Notes: generated by a model not told the origin, from the sequence alone. A stretch of DNA of 64,000 bases from Prolixibacteraceae bacterium (GCA_023229575.1 JALNYZ010000020.1:9797-73796), one strand, 5' to 3'; counted from the stretch's first letter, positions 54,883-63,875 are shown. Numbers and translations: made by a program.

Positions 54883-54946
54883 TATTTTTATATTACATGA
54901 TTGTATCATTATGATATTTCTCCAAATCTTCTGAAAAATTTTAATC

Positions 54947-55762
54947 ATGAAAAATTTTGCCCGTTCCACTTTGCTTTTGATAATGATGGCAATTGCACCG
55001 GTTGCGATAAAAGCACAAAACGACAGCATCAGAAAGGCCGAATTTACTGCATCGCTAAACTATCAGTCAAAACTGCATTATTTTGGACGTACCGACAGTT
55101 TACAAAGTAGTGGTATGTTTCCATCTGTTGGATACGAGTTAAAATGCGGATTGTATGCACAGGGTAACTTTATTTTTGTCCAGAACTATTCACTCCCACT
55201 CACTTATACCGGTTCTACAATTGAAGCTGGGTACCGCCTACCTCAAGCGAAGAAAATTAATGGAAATATTTTCATTTCGAAATTTCTCTATAAAAAAACC
55301 AGCACGTTGGTTCAATCGGCCTTAAAATATCAAACAGGAATCAACCTTTCCTTTAACAATAAGATAATCAACATCAATACCGGTTTTGATATAAAATATA
55401 GCAATACCGCAGACCTTGGAGCTACTGCCGGTCTTGACCACATCTTCATTATTAAAATTGCCAACAAACCAATGGCTTTTGCCTTTGATCCTTCAGCATA
55501 CATTAATTTTGGGACCCAAAAATTTTCTGAAGTCTATATCAAAAAACAAAATTTCTTAGGTTTCCCCTTGAATAATAAGACAACCGTAAATAAATCAGCT
55601 TTCAATATTCTTTCCTATGAGATATCGGCTCCCATCGTTTTCGTAGCCGGTAAATTCAATACTTCATTGATTCCCGCTTATGTTATTCCTCAGAATTTAT
55701 TAGCAGGCGAAAGAGGAATAGACATGTTTTATATAACTGCAAGCATTGGTATAAGATTATAA
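54947..55762 (+). CDS. Exported protein, probably outer-membrane beta-barrel
   Basis: I do not recognise a specific family. The 271-residue product has a signal peptide (STLLLIMMAIAPVAIKAQN). The mature part alternates hydrophobic and polar residues in strands that look like an outer-membrane barrel: AEFTASLNYQSKLHYFGR, GYELKCGLYAQGNFIFVQN, FNNKIININTGFDIKYSN, and a C-terminal MFYITASIGIRL that ends in an aromatic/aliphatic strand as barrel proteins do. Function is unknown. It is preceded by a terminator and followed by the trp leader promoter, so it is probably transcribed alone. Confidence 0.6.
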   Translation: MKNFARSTLLLIMMAIAPVAIKAQNDSIRKAEFTASLNYQSKLHYFGRTDSLQSSGMFPSVGYELKCGLYAQGNFIFVQNYSLPLTYTGSTIEAGYRLPQAKKINGNIFISKFLYKKTSTLVQSALKYQTGINLSFNNKIININTGFDIKYSNTADLGATAGLDHIFIIKIANKPMAFAFDPSAYINFGTQKFSEVYIKKQNFLGFPLNNKTTVNKSAFNILSYEISAPIVFVAGKFNTSLIPAYVIPQNLLAGERGIDMFYITASIGIRL

Positions 55763-55817
55763 TTTATGGGAATTAAGTTGTCTTTCCCCCATTCTATTAT
55801 TATTTTCACTAAATCAT

Positions 55818-55847
55818 TTTGACAATTGAAATATATCTTTATTTTTG
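55818..55847 (+). promoter_or_regulatory. Bacteroidetes-type promoter of the trp leader
   Basis: TTTG (55818-55821) and TATTTTTG (55840-55847, matching TAnnTTTG) are 18 bp apart, close to the Bacteroides primary sigma-factor consensus. Transcription would begin about 55853, some 17 bases before the leader ATG. Confidence 0.75.
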
Positions 55848-55869
55848 CTGACAGTTTACAAGCAAAACA

Positions 55870-55935
55870 ATGATCACACTTACAAATTACAGGGGCTCGA
55901 ACTGGCTTTGGCACGACTTTATTCAAGATGCGTAA
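55870..55935 (+). CDS. Trp leader peptide
   Basis: This is a 21-codon ORF with two tryptophan codons separated by one leucine (NWLWHD; Trp at codons 12 and 14, 55903-55905 and 55909-55911). It starts with ATG shortly after a good promoter and ends before a terminator hairpin. Tandem Trp codons in so short a peptide upstream of a tryptophan synthase gene mark it as a regulatory leader whose translation is sensed, not a functional protein. Confidence 0.88.
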   Translation: MITLTNYRGSNWLWHDFIQDA

Positions 55936-56015
55936 GCGGTATGCCTGTAATTAACCCATAAAAGGGGATATGTCTGTTTACGAGGCATCTCCCCTTTACT
56001 CTTTTATATTTTACT
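55885..56015 (+). promoter_or_regulatory. Ribosome-mediated trp attenuator
   Basis: There are three mutually exclusive pairings. Segment 1 AATTACAGG (55885-55893) pairs perfectly with segment 2 CCTGTAATT (55944-55952). Segment 2 also contains ATGCCT (55941-55946), which pairs with AGGCAT (55983-55988) in the 3' arm of the terminator. The terminator stem is 55961-55974 with 55984-55997 (AAAGGGGA core, one mismatch), followed by a T-rich tail. A ribosome stalled at the Trp codons would cover segment 1, free segment 2 and prevent the terminator, so low tryptophan would switch the gene on. Confidence 0.85.
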
Positions 56016-56035
56016 ATCCAATAAATTAAGAAACC

Positions 56036-57397
56036 ATGCAAAAGAAAATCTATCTCGACGAATCGGAAATGCCCAAACAATGGTACAACCTGGCAGCCGA
56101 TCTTCCCATGTTGCCCCCGCTGGGTCCCGACGGCAAACCCATCTCACCCGAAATGCTTGCGCCGGTATTTCCAATGAACCTGATCGAACAGGAGGTCAGT
56201 ACCGAACGATGGATCAGTATCCCCGATGAGGTGCAGGATATGTTAAAAATTTGGAGACCCAGTCCGTTGATCCGTGCCTTTGAACTGGAAAAGGCGCTTG
56301 GCACGCCTGCAAAGATCTTTTACAAAAACGAGAGTGTCTCCCCTGCCGGAAGCCACAAACCCAACACAGCCATTCCGCAGGCATACTACAACAAAAAATT
56401 TGGCATCAAACGGATCACAACTGAGACTGGCGCCGGTCAGTGGGGCAGCGCACTCTCCTTTGCCTGTGCACTGATTGGTGGCATCGAATGTAAAGTCTTC
56501 ATGGTAAAGGTGAGCTACGAACAAAAACCTTTCCGCCAGATACTGATGAACACCTGGGGTGGTACCTGCGTGGCTAGTCCAAGTATGGAAACCGCTGCCG
56601 GACGTGCAGTATTGGCAGAGTTCCCGGATACTCCCGGGAGTCTTGGAATTGCAATTTCTGAAGCGGTCGAGGCGGCTGTTACCGACCCTACCGGGAAAAC
56701 CAGATACGGTCTGGGTTCAGTGCTTAACCATGTCATGCTCCACCAGACTATTATCGGACTGGAAGCCAGGAAGCAGCTGGCAAAAGTCGGCATCAAAAAA
56801 CCGGATATCGTAATTGGATGCTGCGGAGGCGGAAGCAATTTCGCGGGTCTCGCCTTCCCGTATATCCAGGATAAAATTAACGGCGCCGACATTGAAATCA
56901 TTGGTGCGGAACCTGCTTCCTGCCCGACCCTTACAAAAGGGACCTTCATGTACGATCATGGAGATCTGGCCCGAATGACACCTCTTCTTCCAATGTACAG
57001 TTTGGGACACAACTTTATCCCGGCTCCCATTCATGCTGGCGGCTTGCGTTACCACGGAATGTCACCATTGGTAAGCGCTGCCGTAAGAGCTGGTTATGTA
57101 ACTCCGATCGCCATTAATCAGTCTGAATGTTTTGAGGCAGGAATGCTTTTTGCCAAAACGGAGGGAATAGTACCGGCTCCTGAAACGACCCACGCCATTG
57201 CGGCAACTATCCGCGAAGCGAAAAAAGCAAAAGAGGAAGGGAAAGAAAAAGTGATCATTTTCAACCTTTCCGGTCATGGGATGATGGATCTTGTCGGCTA
57301 CGACAAATACATGCGCGGGGAACTTTCCGACTACGAGATGTCTGAAAAGGAGATTAGCGATAACCTGCACCAGATGGACGGGTACCCGAAACCATAA
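56036..57397 (+). CDS. trpB: Tryptophan synthase beta-like protein, TrpB2 type
   Basis: This is a PLP enzyme joining indole and serine to tryptophan, 453 residues. The PLP lysine is Lys108 in [15 protein letters not shown], the phosphate-binding loop is [16 protein letters not shown], and the ammonium-site and C-terminal region reads [16 protein letters not shown]. The N-terminal extension ([20 protein letters not shown]) and overall length mark the TrpB2 subgroup, which works without TrpA contact or uses free indole. It stands alone, without trpA or other trp genes beside it. Regulation by the WLW attenuator upstream supports a true tryptophan function. Confidence 0.95.
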   Translation: MQKKIYLDESEMPKQWYNLAADLPMLPPLGPDGKPISPEMLAPVFPMNLIEQEVSTERWISIPDEVQDMLKIWRPSPLIRAFELEKALGTPAKIFYKNESVSPAGSHKPNTAIPQAYYNKKFGIKRITTETGAGQWGSALSFACALIGGIECKVFMVKVSYEQKPFRQILMNTWGGTCVASPSMETAAGRAVLAEFPDTPGSLGIAISEAVEAAVTDPTGKTRYGLGSVLNHVMLHQTIIGLEARKQLAKVGIKKPDIVIGCCGGGSNFAGLAFPYIQDKINGADIEIIGAEPASCPTLTKGTFMYDHGDLARMTPLLPMYSLGHNFIPAPIHAGGLRYHGMSPLVSAAVRAGYVTPIAINQSECFEAGMLFAKTEGIVPAPETTHAIAATIREAKKAKEEGKEKVIIFNLSGHGMMDLVGYDKYMRGELSDYEMSEKEISDNLHQMDGYPKP

Positions 57398-57560
57398 ATG
57401 AAGGATAAAGGATAAAGTAAAAAGGATAAAGTGGCATTCGGACTGAATTGACCATTTTCTCTTTGATTTTATGTAGAAGACGCCGCAAATCAACATTGCG
57501 GCGTCTTCTACTTTATCCTTTTTACTTTATCCTTTATCCTTTATCCTTTATCCTTCATTT
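57398..57560. repeat. Inverted array of GGATAAA heptamers
   Basis: On the left, AGGATAA units occur three times (57398-57432). On the right the complement TTATCCT recurs five times (57511-57558). The right side repeats the left exactly apart from two extra heptamers, so the arms can form a stem of about 35 bp around the terminator hairpin. The unequal unit number points to slippage. Confidence 0.75.
57474..57510 (+). terminator. Terminator of trpB
   Basis: A perfect 15-bp stem, TAGAAGACGCCGCAA (57474-57488) with 57496-57510, has a 7-base loop and is followed by T-rich sequence. It sits inside the inverted heptamer array. Confidence 0.85.
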
Positions 57561-57569
57561 AATAGAAGA

Positions 57570-57632
57570 AACTTTTCCAAAGTTGTTAGCTACGCACAAT
57601 CATTGCTTGTAAGCAGAAACTTTGGAAAAGTT
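57570..57632 (-). terminator. Inverted repeat at the end of the deaminase gene
   Basis: AACTTTTCCAAAGTT (57570-57584) pairs perfectly with 57618-57632 across a 33-base spacer. It starts 10 bp past the minus-strand stop of the deaminase gene and may terminate it. Each arm is itself nearly palindromic. Confidence 0.55.
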
Positions 57633-57642
57633 CTTATATATA

Positions 57643-58653
57643 TTAAATTCCCGCAGCTTCTTCTACTTTTTTAAGGAAAGTTCTTTTCTCTCCGTCGCTG
57701 ATAAACGATGCCTCGAAGGAGTTTTTGACCAGCTGGACAATCTCCTCTTTCGAAAGTTGAAGCGCATCTGCAACCGCGATAAAGTTATCATTGAGGTATC
57801 CTCCAAAATAGGCCGGATCGTCTGAATTGACCGTCACTTTGATACCCCTGTCCATCATCTCTTTCAACGGATGATCTTCCATCTTTTGAATCACCTTCAA
57901 CCTCAGGTTGGAAAGCGGACAGGAGGTCAGCGGAATTTCGTAGATGCCCAGCACATCGACCAGATCAGGATCTTCCAGCGCACTGTTTCCATGATCGATG
58001 CGGGATGCCTTCAATAGATCCAGCGCCGCCCATATGTTCTCCGGTGGTCCCTCTTCCCCCGCATGGACAACAGTTAAGAATCCCATCTCCTGGGCTTTAT
58101 CAAAAAGGTTGGCGAACAAATCAGGAGGAAAATTTCTTTCAGAGGAGTCCAAGCCAACAGCAGTAATCCATCCCTGAAAAGGAGCAGCTTCAGCCAAAGT
58201 CTTAAATCCATCCTCTTCACTCAGGTGCCTCAAAAAGGAGAGGATCAACCGGAATGAAATCCCAAGTTGCTCATAACCATCTGCCAATGCACGGTAGATG
58301 CCTCCGATCACGGCACTGAATGGAACTCCCCGCGAGGTGTGCGTCTGGGGGTCGAACATCACCTCCGTGTGCACAATATTGTTCTCTTTTGCTTTCAGCA
58401 GATAGGCCCAGGTAAGGTCATAGAAATCCTGTTCCCTCAGCAACACACTACCAGCTTCATAATAAAAATCCAGAAAATCCTGTAAATCATCGAAATGGTA
58501 GGCATTACGCAAGGCCTCTACAGAATTATACTTCAATTCAATGCCATTGCGCTCAGCCAGTAGAAAAATGAGTTCTGGTTCCATGGTCCCCTCAATGTGA
58601 AGGTGCAACTCAGCTTTGGGCAAAGAACGTATAAACTTGTAAAGATCAGTCAT
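57643..58653 (-). CDS. Adenine/adenosine deaminase (adenine-deaminase-like)
   Basis: This is a zinc-dependent purine deaminase of 336 residues in the adenosine deaminase superfamily. Metal ligands are visible in KAELHLHIEGTMEP and VHAGEEGPPENIWA, and the C-terminal Asp pair in VNSDDPAYFGGYLND. Several stretches match fungal adenine deaminase (Aah1) better than classic adenosine deaminase: FDPQTHTSRGV, VGLDSSERNFPPDLFANLFD and the TSCPLSNLRLKVIQKM region. I therefore favour adenine to hypoxanthine as the reaction, with adenosine as the alternative. It lies 5 bp after the rubrerythrin gene on the same strand. Confidence 0.88.
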   Translation of the reverse strand: MTDLYKFIRSLPKAELHLHIEGTMEPELIFLLAERNGIELKYNSVEALRNAYHFDDLQDFLDFYYEAGSVLLREQDFYDLTWAYLLKAKENNIVHTEVMFDPQTHTSRGVPFSAVIGGIYRALADGYEQLGISFRLILSFLRHLSEEDGFKTLAEAAPFQGWITAVGLDSSERNFPPDLFANLFDKAQEMGFLTVVHAGEEGPPENIWAALDLLKASRIDHGNSALEDPDLVDVLGIYEIPLTSCPLSNLRLKVIQKMEDHPLKEMMDRGIKVTVNSDDPAYFGGYLNDNFIAVADALQLSKEEIVQLVKNSFEASFISDGEKRTFLKKVEEAAGI

Positions 58654-58658
58654 AAAGC

Positions 58659-59234
58659 TTAATAGTTTTTCCCCTGAATTTCGAAATAAGCCTGAGGATG
58701 TTCACATACGGGACAAATTAGCGGTGCGCTAAGCCCCTCGTGCAAATATCCGCAGACGAGGCATTTCCAAACGACTTTCTCCCCCCGTTTGAATACCATC
58801 CCCGATTCCAGATTGTCGAACAAAGTTCTGTATCGTTCTTCGTGAGCCTTCTCAACTTTCGAAATCATTTTAAAAATGGCGGCTACCGCTTTGAATCCCT
58901 CTTCTTCTGCAATACGGGCAAATTCAGGATATAAATCTGTCCATTCCTCATTCTCACCATCTGCGGCAGCCTTTAAATTATCGAGCGTAGAACCAATTAT
59001 TCCAGCCGGATAGGAAGCTGTTATTTCAACCATTCCTCCTTCCAAAAATTTAAAGAATTGCTTTGCATGCGACCGTTCATTCATGGAAGTCTCTTCAAAG
59101 ATTGCGGCGATCTGCTCAAGACCCTCCTTTCTTGCCTGCTTGGCAAAGTAGTCGTAACGCATTCTGGCCTGGGATTCTCCGGCAAATGCTTTCAACAGAT
59201 TTTGCTCTGTTTTTGAACCTTTTAAAGATTTCAT
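58659..59234 (-). CDS. Rubrerythrin
   Basis: This is a 191-residue peroxide-reducing protein of anaerobes. The N-terminal diiron four-helix domain has [19 protein letters not shown] and [19 protein letters not shown], and a second pair of ligands lies in [18 protein letters not shown] and [12 protein letters not shown]. The C-terminal rubredoxin domain has two Cys pairs, [12 protein letters not shown] and [14 protein letters not shown]. It reduces hydrogen peroxide using electrons from NADH via rubredoxin-like carriers. Its presence suggests an anaerobic or microaerophilic lifestyle. It is co-directional with the deaminase gene and close enough (5 bp) to share a transcript. Confidence 0.97.
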   Translation of the reverse strand: MKSLKGSKTEQNLLKAFAGESQARMRYDYFAKQARKEGLEQIAAIFEETSMNERSHAKQFFKFLEGGMVEITASYPAGIIGSTLDNLKAAADGENEEWTDLYPEFARIAEEEGFKAVAAIFKMISKVEKAHEERYRTLFDNLESGMVFKRGEKVVWKCLVCGYLHEGLSAPLICPVCEHPQAYFEIQGKNY

Positions 59235-59259
59235 GGTTGTAAAATATTAAATGAACGTC

Positions 59260-59267
59260 CAAAATTA
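59260..59267 (-). promoter_or_regulatory. Possible -7 element of the rubrerythrin promoter
   Basis: Read on the minus strand this is TAATTTTG, matching TAnnTTTG, 26 bases before the rubrerythrin start codon. No good TTTG partner is seen at the usual spacing, so support is partial. Confidence 0.45.
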
Positions 59268-59448
59268 TCTTGTTGTCTGAATGATTTAGACGCAATACTG
59301 CCAAATGTAAGAAAAAATCGCCAAATATTAACTTAGCTCACCAACCCTTTTGGTTCAATATTTGGGAGTATTATAACTATTGCGCTCTTATTCACCCATA
59401 CAAAACGACATTGAACCAATTATTTTGTATTTTACAAAAAAAGCAAAT

Positions 59449-59667
59449 ATGACTTTTGAAAAAACATACGATATTCAAAAGAATAATCAACTAATAATTA
59501 ATCTGCCTGAAAGATTCAAGTCAAAAAAAATGGTTAGAGTAATTATTGAGGATATTGATGAGATTAGAGAAGTGAAAATCGCAATGTTAAAAAAAGCATC
59601 GTCAGATCCACTTTTCCTTTCTGACATTGTTGAAACCGTTTCAGACCTTCCAGTTAGGCATCAATAA
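59449..59667 (+). CDS. Small antitoxin-like protein
   Basis: This is a 72-residue protein from the ATG at 59449 (an upstream TTG at 59380 is not convincing). It reads as a short beta-rich start (FEKTYDIQKNNQLIINLPE), then KKMVRVIIEDIDE and a charged helical tail ending SDPLFLSDIVETVSDLP. This build is like small Bacteroidota antitoxin or DUF2281-type proteins. No toxin gene follows in an intact frame. Function is not established. Confidence 0.55.
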   Translation: MTFEKTYDIQKNNQLIINLPERFKSKKMVRVIIEDIDEIREVKIAMLKKASSDPLFLSDIVETVSDLPVRHQ

Positions 59668-59772
59668 AGAATATTGGATTTGATCCTGATCTCTCGCACC
59701 AACAATCTGTATTCTTCTTTAAACAACTCTCTGATGGTTTTTATCACTTTAAGAGTACTTCAAATACAGACA

Positions 59773-61680
59773 TTATTCAGCGATTGCACCTTCCCCTCGT
59801 TTGAGCGGGGAATAAATAAGCGATGGAGAAGGGATCATTGTACCTAAACCATACTCGAGCCACCTCCGGTCGACCAGGCTTATTGTTTCGGCAGAAGAGA
59901 CTACCGGATTGGGCCAGTCGCGTTGAAAACCATCAGATTGAAATGTCTTACGTGTGCCATCCACCACCAGGTGCGAAACTTCTCCTGAATGAGTTGCCTC
60001 AAAAATTTTGCAGTCTCTTTTGGGATCGATGTTCCCGGTTACATACCAGACCACAGCATCCAGATTCGCGATAGGCAAAGCCGCATCCACTAACAAAATG
60101 AATTTAACCTGCTGTATGACAGGTATTCTCAAAAGAGCTTCTGTGAATATATCCGGACGAAAATCCTGTTTCTTCTCAATTCCAAGAATCAATACCGAAA
60201 TACCCTTGTCAAGCAGGGAGGCCTGAACAGTTTTGATTGCGGGAATATCCGAGGTAATTTGGTCGAATAATTCCGATCCTGGAAGCATACTTCCGATAGG
60301 CTCCCTATACATCTCCTCCGGGAATTTGGTGGTCGCATCAATACCCATTTTGGATCCAAATGCGAATTTGGATGAGGAGTGGTCCAATACATCCATGGGG
60401 CCTGAAGAAAAAATGATGTCGTGAACCGGATCAATCTCAATGCACACTTTCCTGACAAAAGCTTCCATGTCAATCCATGGATTGGCATGATCGGTCACTA
60501 CCATGATCTTGTTAAACATCATCTGTCCTGCCCCCCACATGGCATTCATGGTCTTCAATGCCTGTCCTGCATAGGTTTTATCGATCCTGGCCAGCGTCAG
60601 GTTGTGTGCGACTCCTACGGCCGGAAGGTAAAGGTCTTTTAGTTCGGGCATCATGGTCAGCTTCATAGGCGCCAGAAATATTTTCTCCGTGGCCAAACCG
60701 ATGTAGGCATCTTCCTGGGGAGGTATCCCGACTATGGTGGCGGGATATATCGCGCCCTTCCGGTGGGTGATGCAGGTGACATGAAATTTGGGATACCAAT
60801 CAGCAAGTGAATAAAAACCGGTATGATCGCCGAAAGGGCCTTCCCAAACCAGCTCCTCAGCGGGATCAACATATCCTTCAATCACGATGTCTGCATCATC
60901 CGGCACCTCCAGATCGTTGGTCAGGCACCTTACAAGCTCAACTTTCTTTTTCCGAAGAAACCCGGCCAACATGTATTCGTCAATTTGGTCCGGAAGTGGC
61001 GCAGTTGCAGCATAGGTATAGGCGGGATCTCCTCCTAACACAACGGATACCGGCATCTTTTTGCCGGCATTTTTATACCCCAAATAGTGCCGGGCGCCGG
61101 TTTTATGTTTGTGCCAGTGCATTCCGGTGGTATCTGGTCCCAAAATTTGCATCCGGTACATTCCTACATTGCGGACACCAGTTTCCGGATCACGGGTAAC
61201 AACTCCGGGCAGCGTCACGAATGGCCCACCGTCGGCGGGCCAGCAAGTGAGAACAGGCAGTTTGGTCAAATCGGGTGTGGCCATTACAACCTCCTGACAC
61301 CTTCCTCTGCCTGATTTCTTTTTTGGCATCCAGGAGGCAATCCTTGAAAGTAATGGAAGCAATTTTAGTTTGTCCAGCAGACTCCCCGAAGGACCAGCCA
61401 GTTGTTTAAACAACTCTTCCAGTTCAGCTCCGATAGCATCGAGCGAATGATGTCCAAGCGCCATACATATTCTTGACTCTGAACCAAATGCATTAATCAA
61501 AAGCGGGAAAGCCGTTCCATTGTTTTCAAACAAAAGCGCCTTCCCTCCTCCCGGACTTTTAGAGATACGGTCAACAATTTCGGTAATTTCCAGAACAGTA
61601 TCAACCTTTTGACTGATTCTGATCAGTTCGTTTTCGCGCTCAAGTACTTCTATAAATTCGTTTAACCCGTTGTATGGCAT
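59773..61680 (-). CDS. UbiD-family decarboxylase, menaquinone-type
   Basis: This is a prenylated-FMN-dependent decarboxylase of 635 residues. It begins YNGLNEFIEVLERENELIRI and has the family blocks TLPGVVTRDPETGVRNVGMY, MHWHKHKTGARHY, VEGPFG-like WEGPFGDHTGFYSLADWYP and PQEDAYIGLATEKIFLAPMK. C-terminal parts include HDIIFSSGPMDVLDHSSSKF. Its length and layout fit the large UbiD proteins that act in menaquinone biosynthesis, removing the carboxyl group from the naphthoate ring. A UbiX partner supplying the cofactor is not in the window. The upstream gap to citrate synthase contains a CACAGAG repeat. Confidence 0.93.
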   Translation of the reverse strand: MPYNGLNEFIEVLERENELIRISQKVDTVLEITEIVDRISKSPGGGKALLFENNGTAFPLLINAFGSESRICMALGHHSLDAIGAELEELFKQLAGPSGSLLDKLKLLPLLSRIASWMPKKKSGRGRCQEVVMATPDLTKLPVLTCWPADGGPFVTLPGVVTRDPETGVRNVGMYRMQILGPDTTGMHWHKHKTGARHYLGYKNAGKKMPVSVVLGGDPAYTYAATAPLPDQIDEYMLAGFLRKKKVELVRCLTNDLEVPDDADIVIEGYVDPAEELVWEGPFGDHTGFYSLADWYPKFHVTCITHRKGAIYPATIVGIPPQEDAYIGLATEKIFLAPMKLTMMPELKDLYLPAVGVAHNLTLARIDKTYAGQALKTMNAMWGAGQMMFNKIMVVTDHANPWIDMEAFVRKVCIEIDPVHDIIFSSGPMDVLDHSSSKFAFGSKMGIDATTKFPEEMYREPIGSMLPGSELFDQITSDIPAIKTVQASLLDKGISVLILGIEKKQDFRPDIFTEALLRIPVIQQVKFILLVDAALPIANLDAVVWYVTGNIDPKRDCKIFEATHSGEVSHLVVDGTRKTFQSDGFQRDWPNPVVSSAETISLVDRRWLEYGLGTMIPSPSLIYSPLKRGEGAIAE

Positions 61681-61713
61681 ATTCTCAACATTGGTGACAT
61701 AAAAAAGTTACAC

Positions 61714-61801
61714 AGAGTTGCACAGAAAAACACAGAGATAAAATAATTATAAACTCTGTGGACCTCTGTGCTTCTCTGTGCAACTCTCCCGAAGTATCGG
61801 G
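61714..61801. repeat. CACAGAG-type inverted repeat plus small hairpin
   Basis: AGAGTTGCACAGA (61714-61726) pairs perfectly with 61775-61787, and CACAGAG (61731-61737) with 61764-61770. A small hairpin CCCGA-agta-TCGGG (61788-61801) adjoins it. The arrangement resembles the CCTTTGTG repeat family elsewhere in the window but with a different consensus. Confidence 0.65.
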
Positions 61802-61825
61802 ACAAGTTGTGTAATATTATAGGCC

Positions 61826-63139
61826 CTAAATCCCCGCTTTGTTCTTGAAGAACTCCAATGTTTCTGAAGATGGCCTTTCCAGAGGCAAATTGTACATTCT
61901 GTCCCAAACCAACTGGGCAAGAACGCCCAGGGAACGACTCACACCGAACATAACCGTATAGAAGAAGTGCTCTGTAATTCCATAATGCTGGAGTAAGGAA
62001 CCTGAGAATGCATCGACATTGGGCCATGGGTTCTTTATTTTGCCGAGCGACTTAAGAATTGGAGGGACGATATCGTAAAGATGGTTAACGGTATCAACCA
62101 AACTATCATGTTCTACGTATTTCTTAGCGAACAACTGTTGTGCAGTAAAGCGCGGATCAGTTACCCTAAGTACGGCGTGTCCATATCCTGGAACCACCTG
62201 ACCCGAAGAAATGGTCTTTCTGACATAGGCTTCAATTTTCTCCCTTTCCTCCTCTTTGTTTTCACTGACTCCAATCTCTTCCTGCATCTCGAAAATCCAG
62301 TTGATTACCTCCTGATTGGCATATCCGTGCAACGGACCAGCCAGTCCCAGCATACCTGCGGCATAAGAGTAATAAGGATTACTCAGCGCCGACCCGACGA
62401 GATGGGTTGCATGTGCTGAGACATTGCCCCCTTCATGGTCGGCATGAACCATCATGTACATCCTGAAAAGACGGTATACTTCATCCTGGTCATAACCCAT
62501 CATATGGGCAAAATTGGCTGCCCAATCGAGGTTTGGATCCGGAGGAATGAATTTCCCATCTTTGAAATTCTTGCGATAGATGTAAGCTGCAACAACCGGA
62601 AGACGGGCAATCAAGTCCATTACATCTTCAAAAGTAGTGTCCCAATAATCATTTTTGTGCAATCCGTCGCGGTGCGCCTTTTGAAACTTTGACTCGGTTG
62701 CCATGGCAAGAATGGCCGTACTGAACTGAGTCATTGGTTTGCTGGTGAGAGGCATTGCATCCATAATTTCGATCACATGTTCGGGCAACTCACTACGCCG
62801 TATCCACTCCTTGCTAAGGGCATCAACTTCAGCTTTGGTAGGAATCTCATTCAAAAGAAAAAGGTAGAACAGACCTTCAGAAAGGGGTTCCCCTTCCGGC
62901 CTGACTTTCGGCAATTTTTGTTGTATCTCAGGTATGGAATATCCACGGTAGGTAATTCCTGTATTGGGGTCGAGCTTAGAGGTTACAGTGAGCAGGCCTG
63001 TAATCCCTTTCATTCCGGTAAGTACCTGATCGATAGTAACCGACTCAAGCACAGTGCTCCCATACTCACTGATCAAACGTTTTACAACAAGGCGCTCTTC
63101 TTCACCCTTCTTCAAAAGTTTTTCTTTAATGTAATCCAT
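61826..63139 (-). CDS. gltA: Citrate synthase
   Basis: This is the condensing enzyme of the citric acid cycle, 437 residues. Catalytic regions are MMVHADHEGGNVSAHATHLV and AGPLHGYANQEVINW (His residues) and GHAVLRVTDPRFTAQ (Asp). The N-terminal part includes GYSIPEIQQKLPK and SEGLFYLFLLNEIPTKAE. It shows the eukaryote-like type I layout common in Bacteroidota, with the VDAFSGSLLQHYGITEHFFY region near the end. It is probably transcribed with its own promoter, 245 bp downstream of the ribosomal genes and in the same direction. Confidence 0.97.
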   Translation of the reverse strand: MDYIKEKLLKKGEEERLVVKRLISEYGSTVLESVTIDQVLTGMKGITGLLTVTSKLDPNTGITYRGYSIPEIQQKLPKVRPEGEPLSEGLFYLFLLNEIPTKAEVDALSKEWIRRSELPEHVIEIMDAMPLTSKPMTQFSTAILAMATESKFQKAHRDGLHKNDYWDTTFEDVMDLIARLPVVAAYIYRKNFKDGKFIPPDPNLDWAANFAHMMGYDQDEVYRLFRMYMMVHADHEGGNVSAHATHLVGSALSNPYYSYAAGMLGLAGPLHGYANQEVINWIFEMQEEIGVSENKEEEREKIEAYVRKTISSGQVVPGYGHAVLRVTDPRFTAQQLFAKKYVEHDSLVDTVNHLYDIVPPILKSLGKIKNPWPNVDAFSGSLLQHYGITEHFFYTVMFGVSRSLGVLAQLVWDRMYNLPLERPSSETLEFFKNKAGI

Positions 63140-63334
63140 AAAGAGTTTATTATGTTAGTTATTTATATCCGTAAGCTCACAACCGTCACTGCCCCAAAAA
63201 GCGATTTTGAAGATCCATCCGATAGTCAGGTGAAAATTACATAAAAAATGAATCAATTTATATATTTATCTAACAATGGATGTAAAAATTTTATTAATCT
63301 GATTTTAATTCGAAATTGCACCTAACACAAAAGA

Positions 63335-63360
63335 AAAGCCATCCCCGGGAGGATGGCTTT
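63335..63360 (-). terminator. Terminator of the rpoA-rplQ operon
   Basis: The 10-bp stem AAAGCCATCC (63335-63344) with 63351-63360 has a 6-base loop. On the minus strand it is followed by TCTTTTGTG. It lies 25 bp past the rplQ stop. Confidence 0.9.
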
Positions 63361-63384
63361 CTTTTATAATTCAACTTGGAGCGA

Positions 63385-63870
63385 TCAGGAAGCCGCTTCT
63401 TCTGAGGCAGCCTCAACTTTTTTACTCTCTATTGCAGTTGTCTCTGTTTTCTTTGGTTTCCGTACTCTGCGTTTTTTGGTGGTGTCAACTTTTGGTGTTG
63501 ACAGCATGTTCTCGTTGTAATCGACCAGTTCAATGATACACATCTCTGCGTTGTCACCGATACGGTTACCAGTTTTCAGGATTCTGGTATATCCACCCGG
63601 ACGATCTCCGATTTTCACGATAATATCACGGAAAAGTTCTGTTACTACTGATTTACTTTTCAAATCGCTGAATACTTCCCTTCTGTTGTGGGTGGTATCC
63701 TCTTTGGCACGTGTAATCAATGGTTCAACAAAAACCCTCAACTCTTTTGCTTTTGCAAGGGTTGTAGCGATGCGTTTGTGAAGCAAAAGAGAGTTCGCCA
63801 TGTTGGAAAGCATTGCCTTCCGGTGAGAGCTGGTCCTACCTAAATGATTAAAACCTTTTCTATGTCTCAT
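63385..63870 (-). CDS. rplQ: 50S ribosomal protein L17
   Basis: This is large-subunit protein L17, 161 residues. The conserved N-terminus reads [20 protein letters not shown], then [20 protein letters not shown] and [20 protein letters not shown]. After the core (about 115 residues) there is a Lys/Glu/Ala-rich tail of ~45 residues, a usual feature in Bacteroidota. It follows rpoA by 5 bp, as in nearly all bacteria, and is the last gene of the alpha operon. Confidence 0.98.
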   Translation of the reverse strand: MRHRKGFNHLGRTSSHRKAMLSNMANSLLLHKRIATTLAKAKELRVFVEPLITRAKEDTTHNRREVFSDLKSKSVVTELFRDIIVKIGDRPGGYTRILKTGNRIGDNAEMCIIELVDYNENMLSTPKVDTTKKRRVRKPKKTETTAIESKKVEAASEEAAS

Positions 63871-63875
63871 TTCAA

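Noticed and set aside
57474..57510. Inverted GGATAAA array as a CRISPR-like repeat
   Set aside because: Units are 7 bp, directly abutting, without spacers; it is a simple inverted array around a terminator.
59668..59772. Possible toxin relic after the antitoxin-like gene
   Set aside because: A short open stretch (reading FDPDLSHQQSVFFF) looks protein-like but matches no toxin family I know and is cut by the UbiD gene end; not enough to call.
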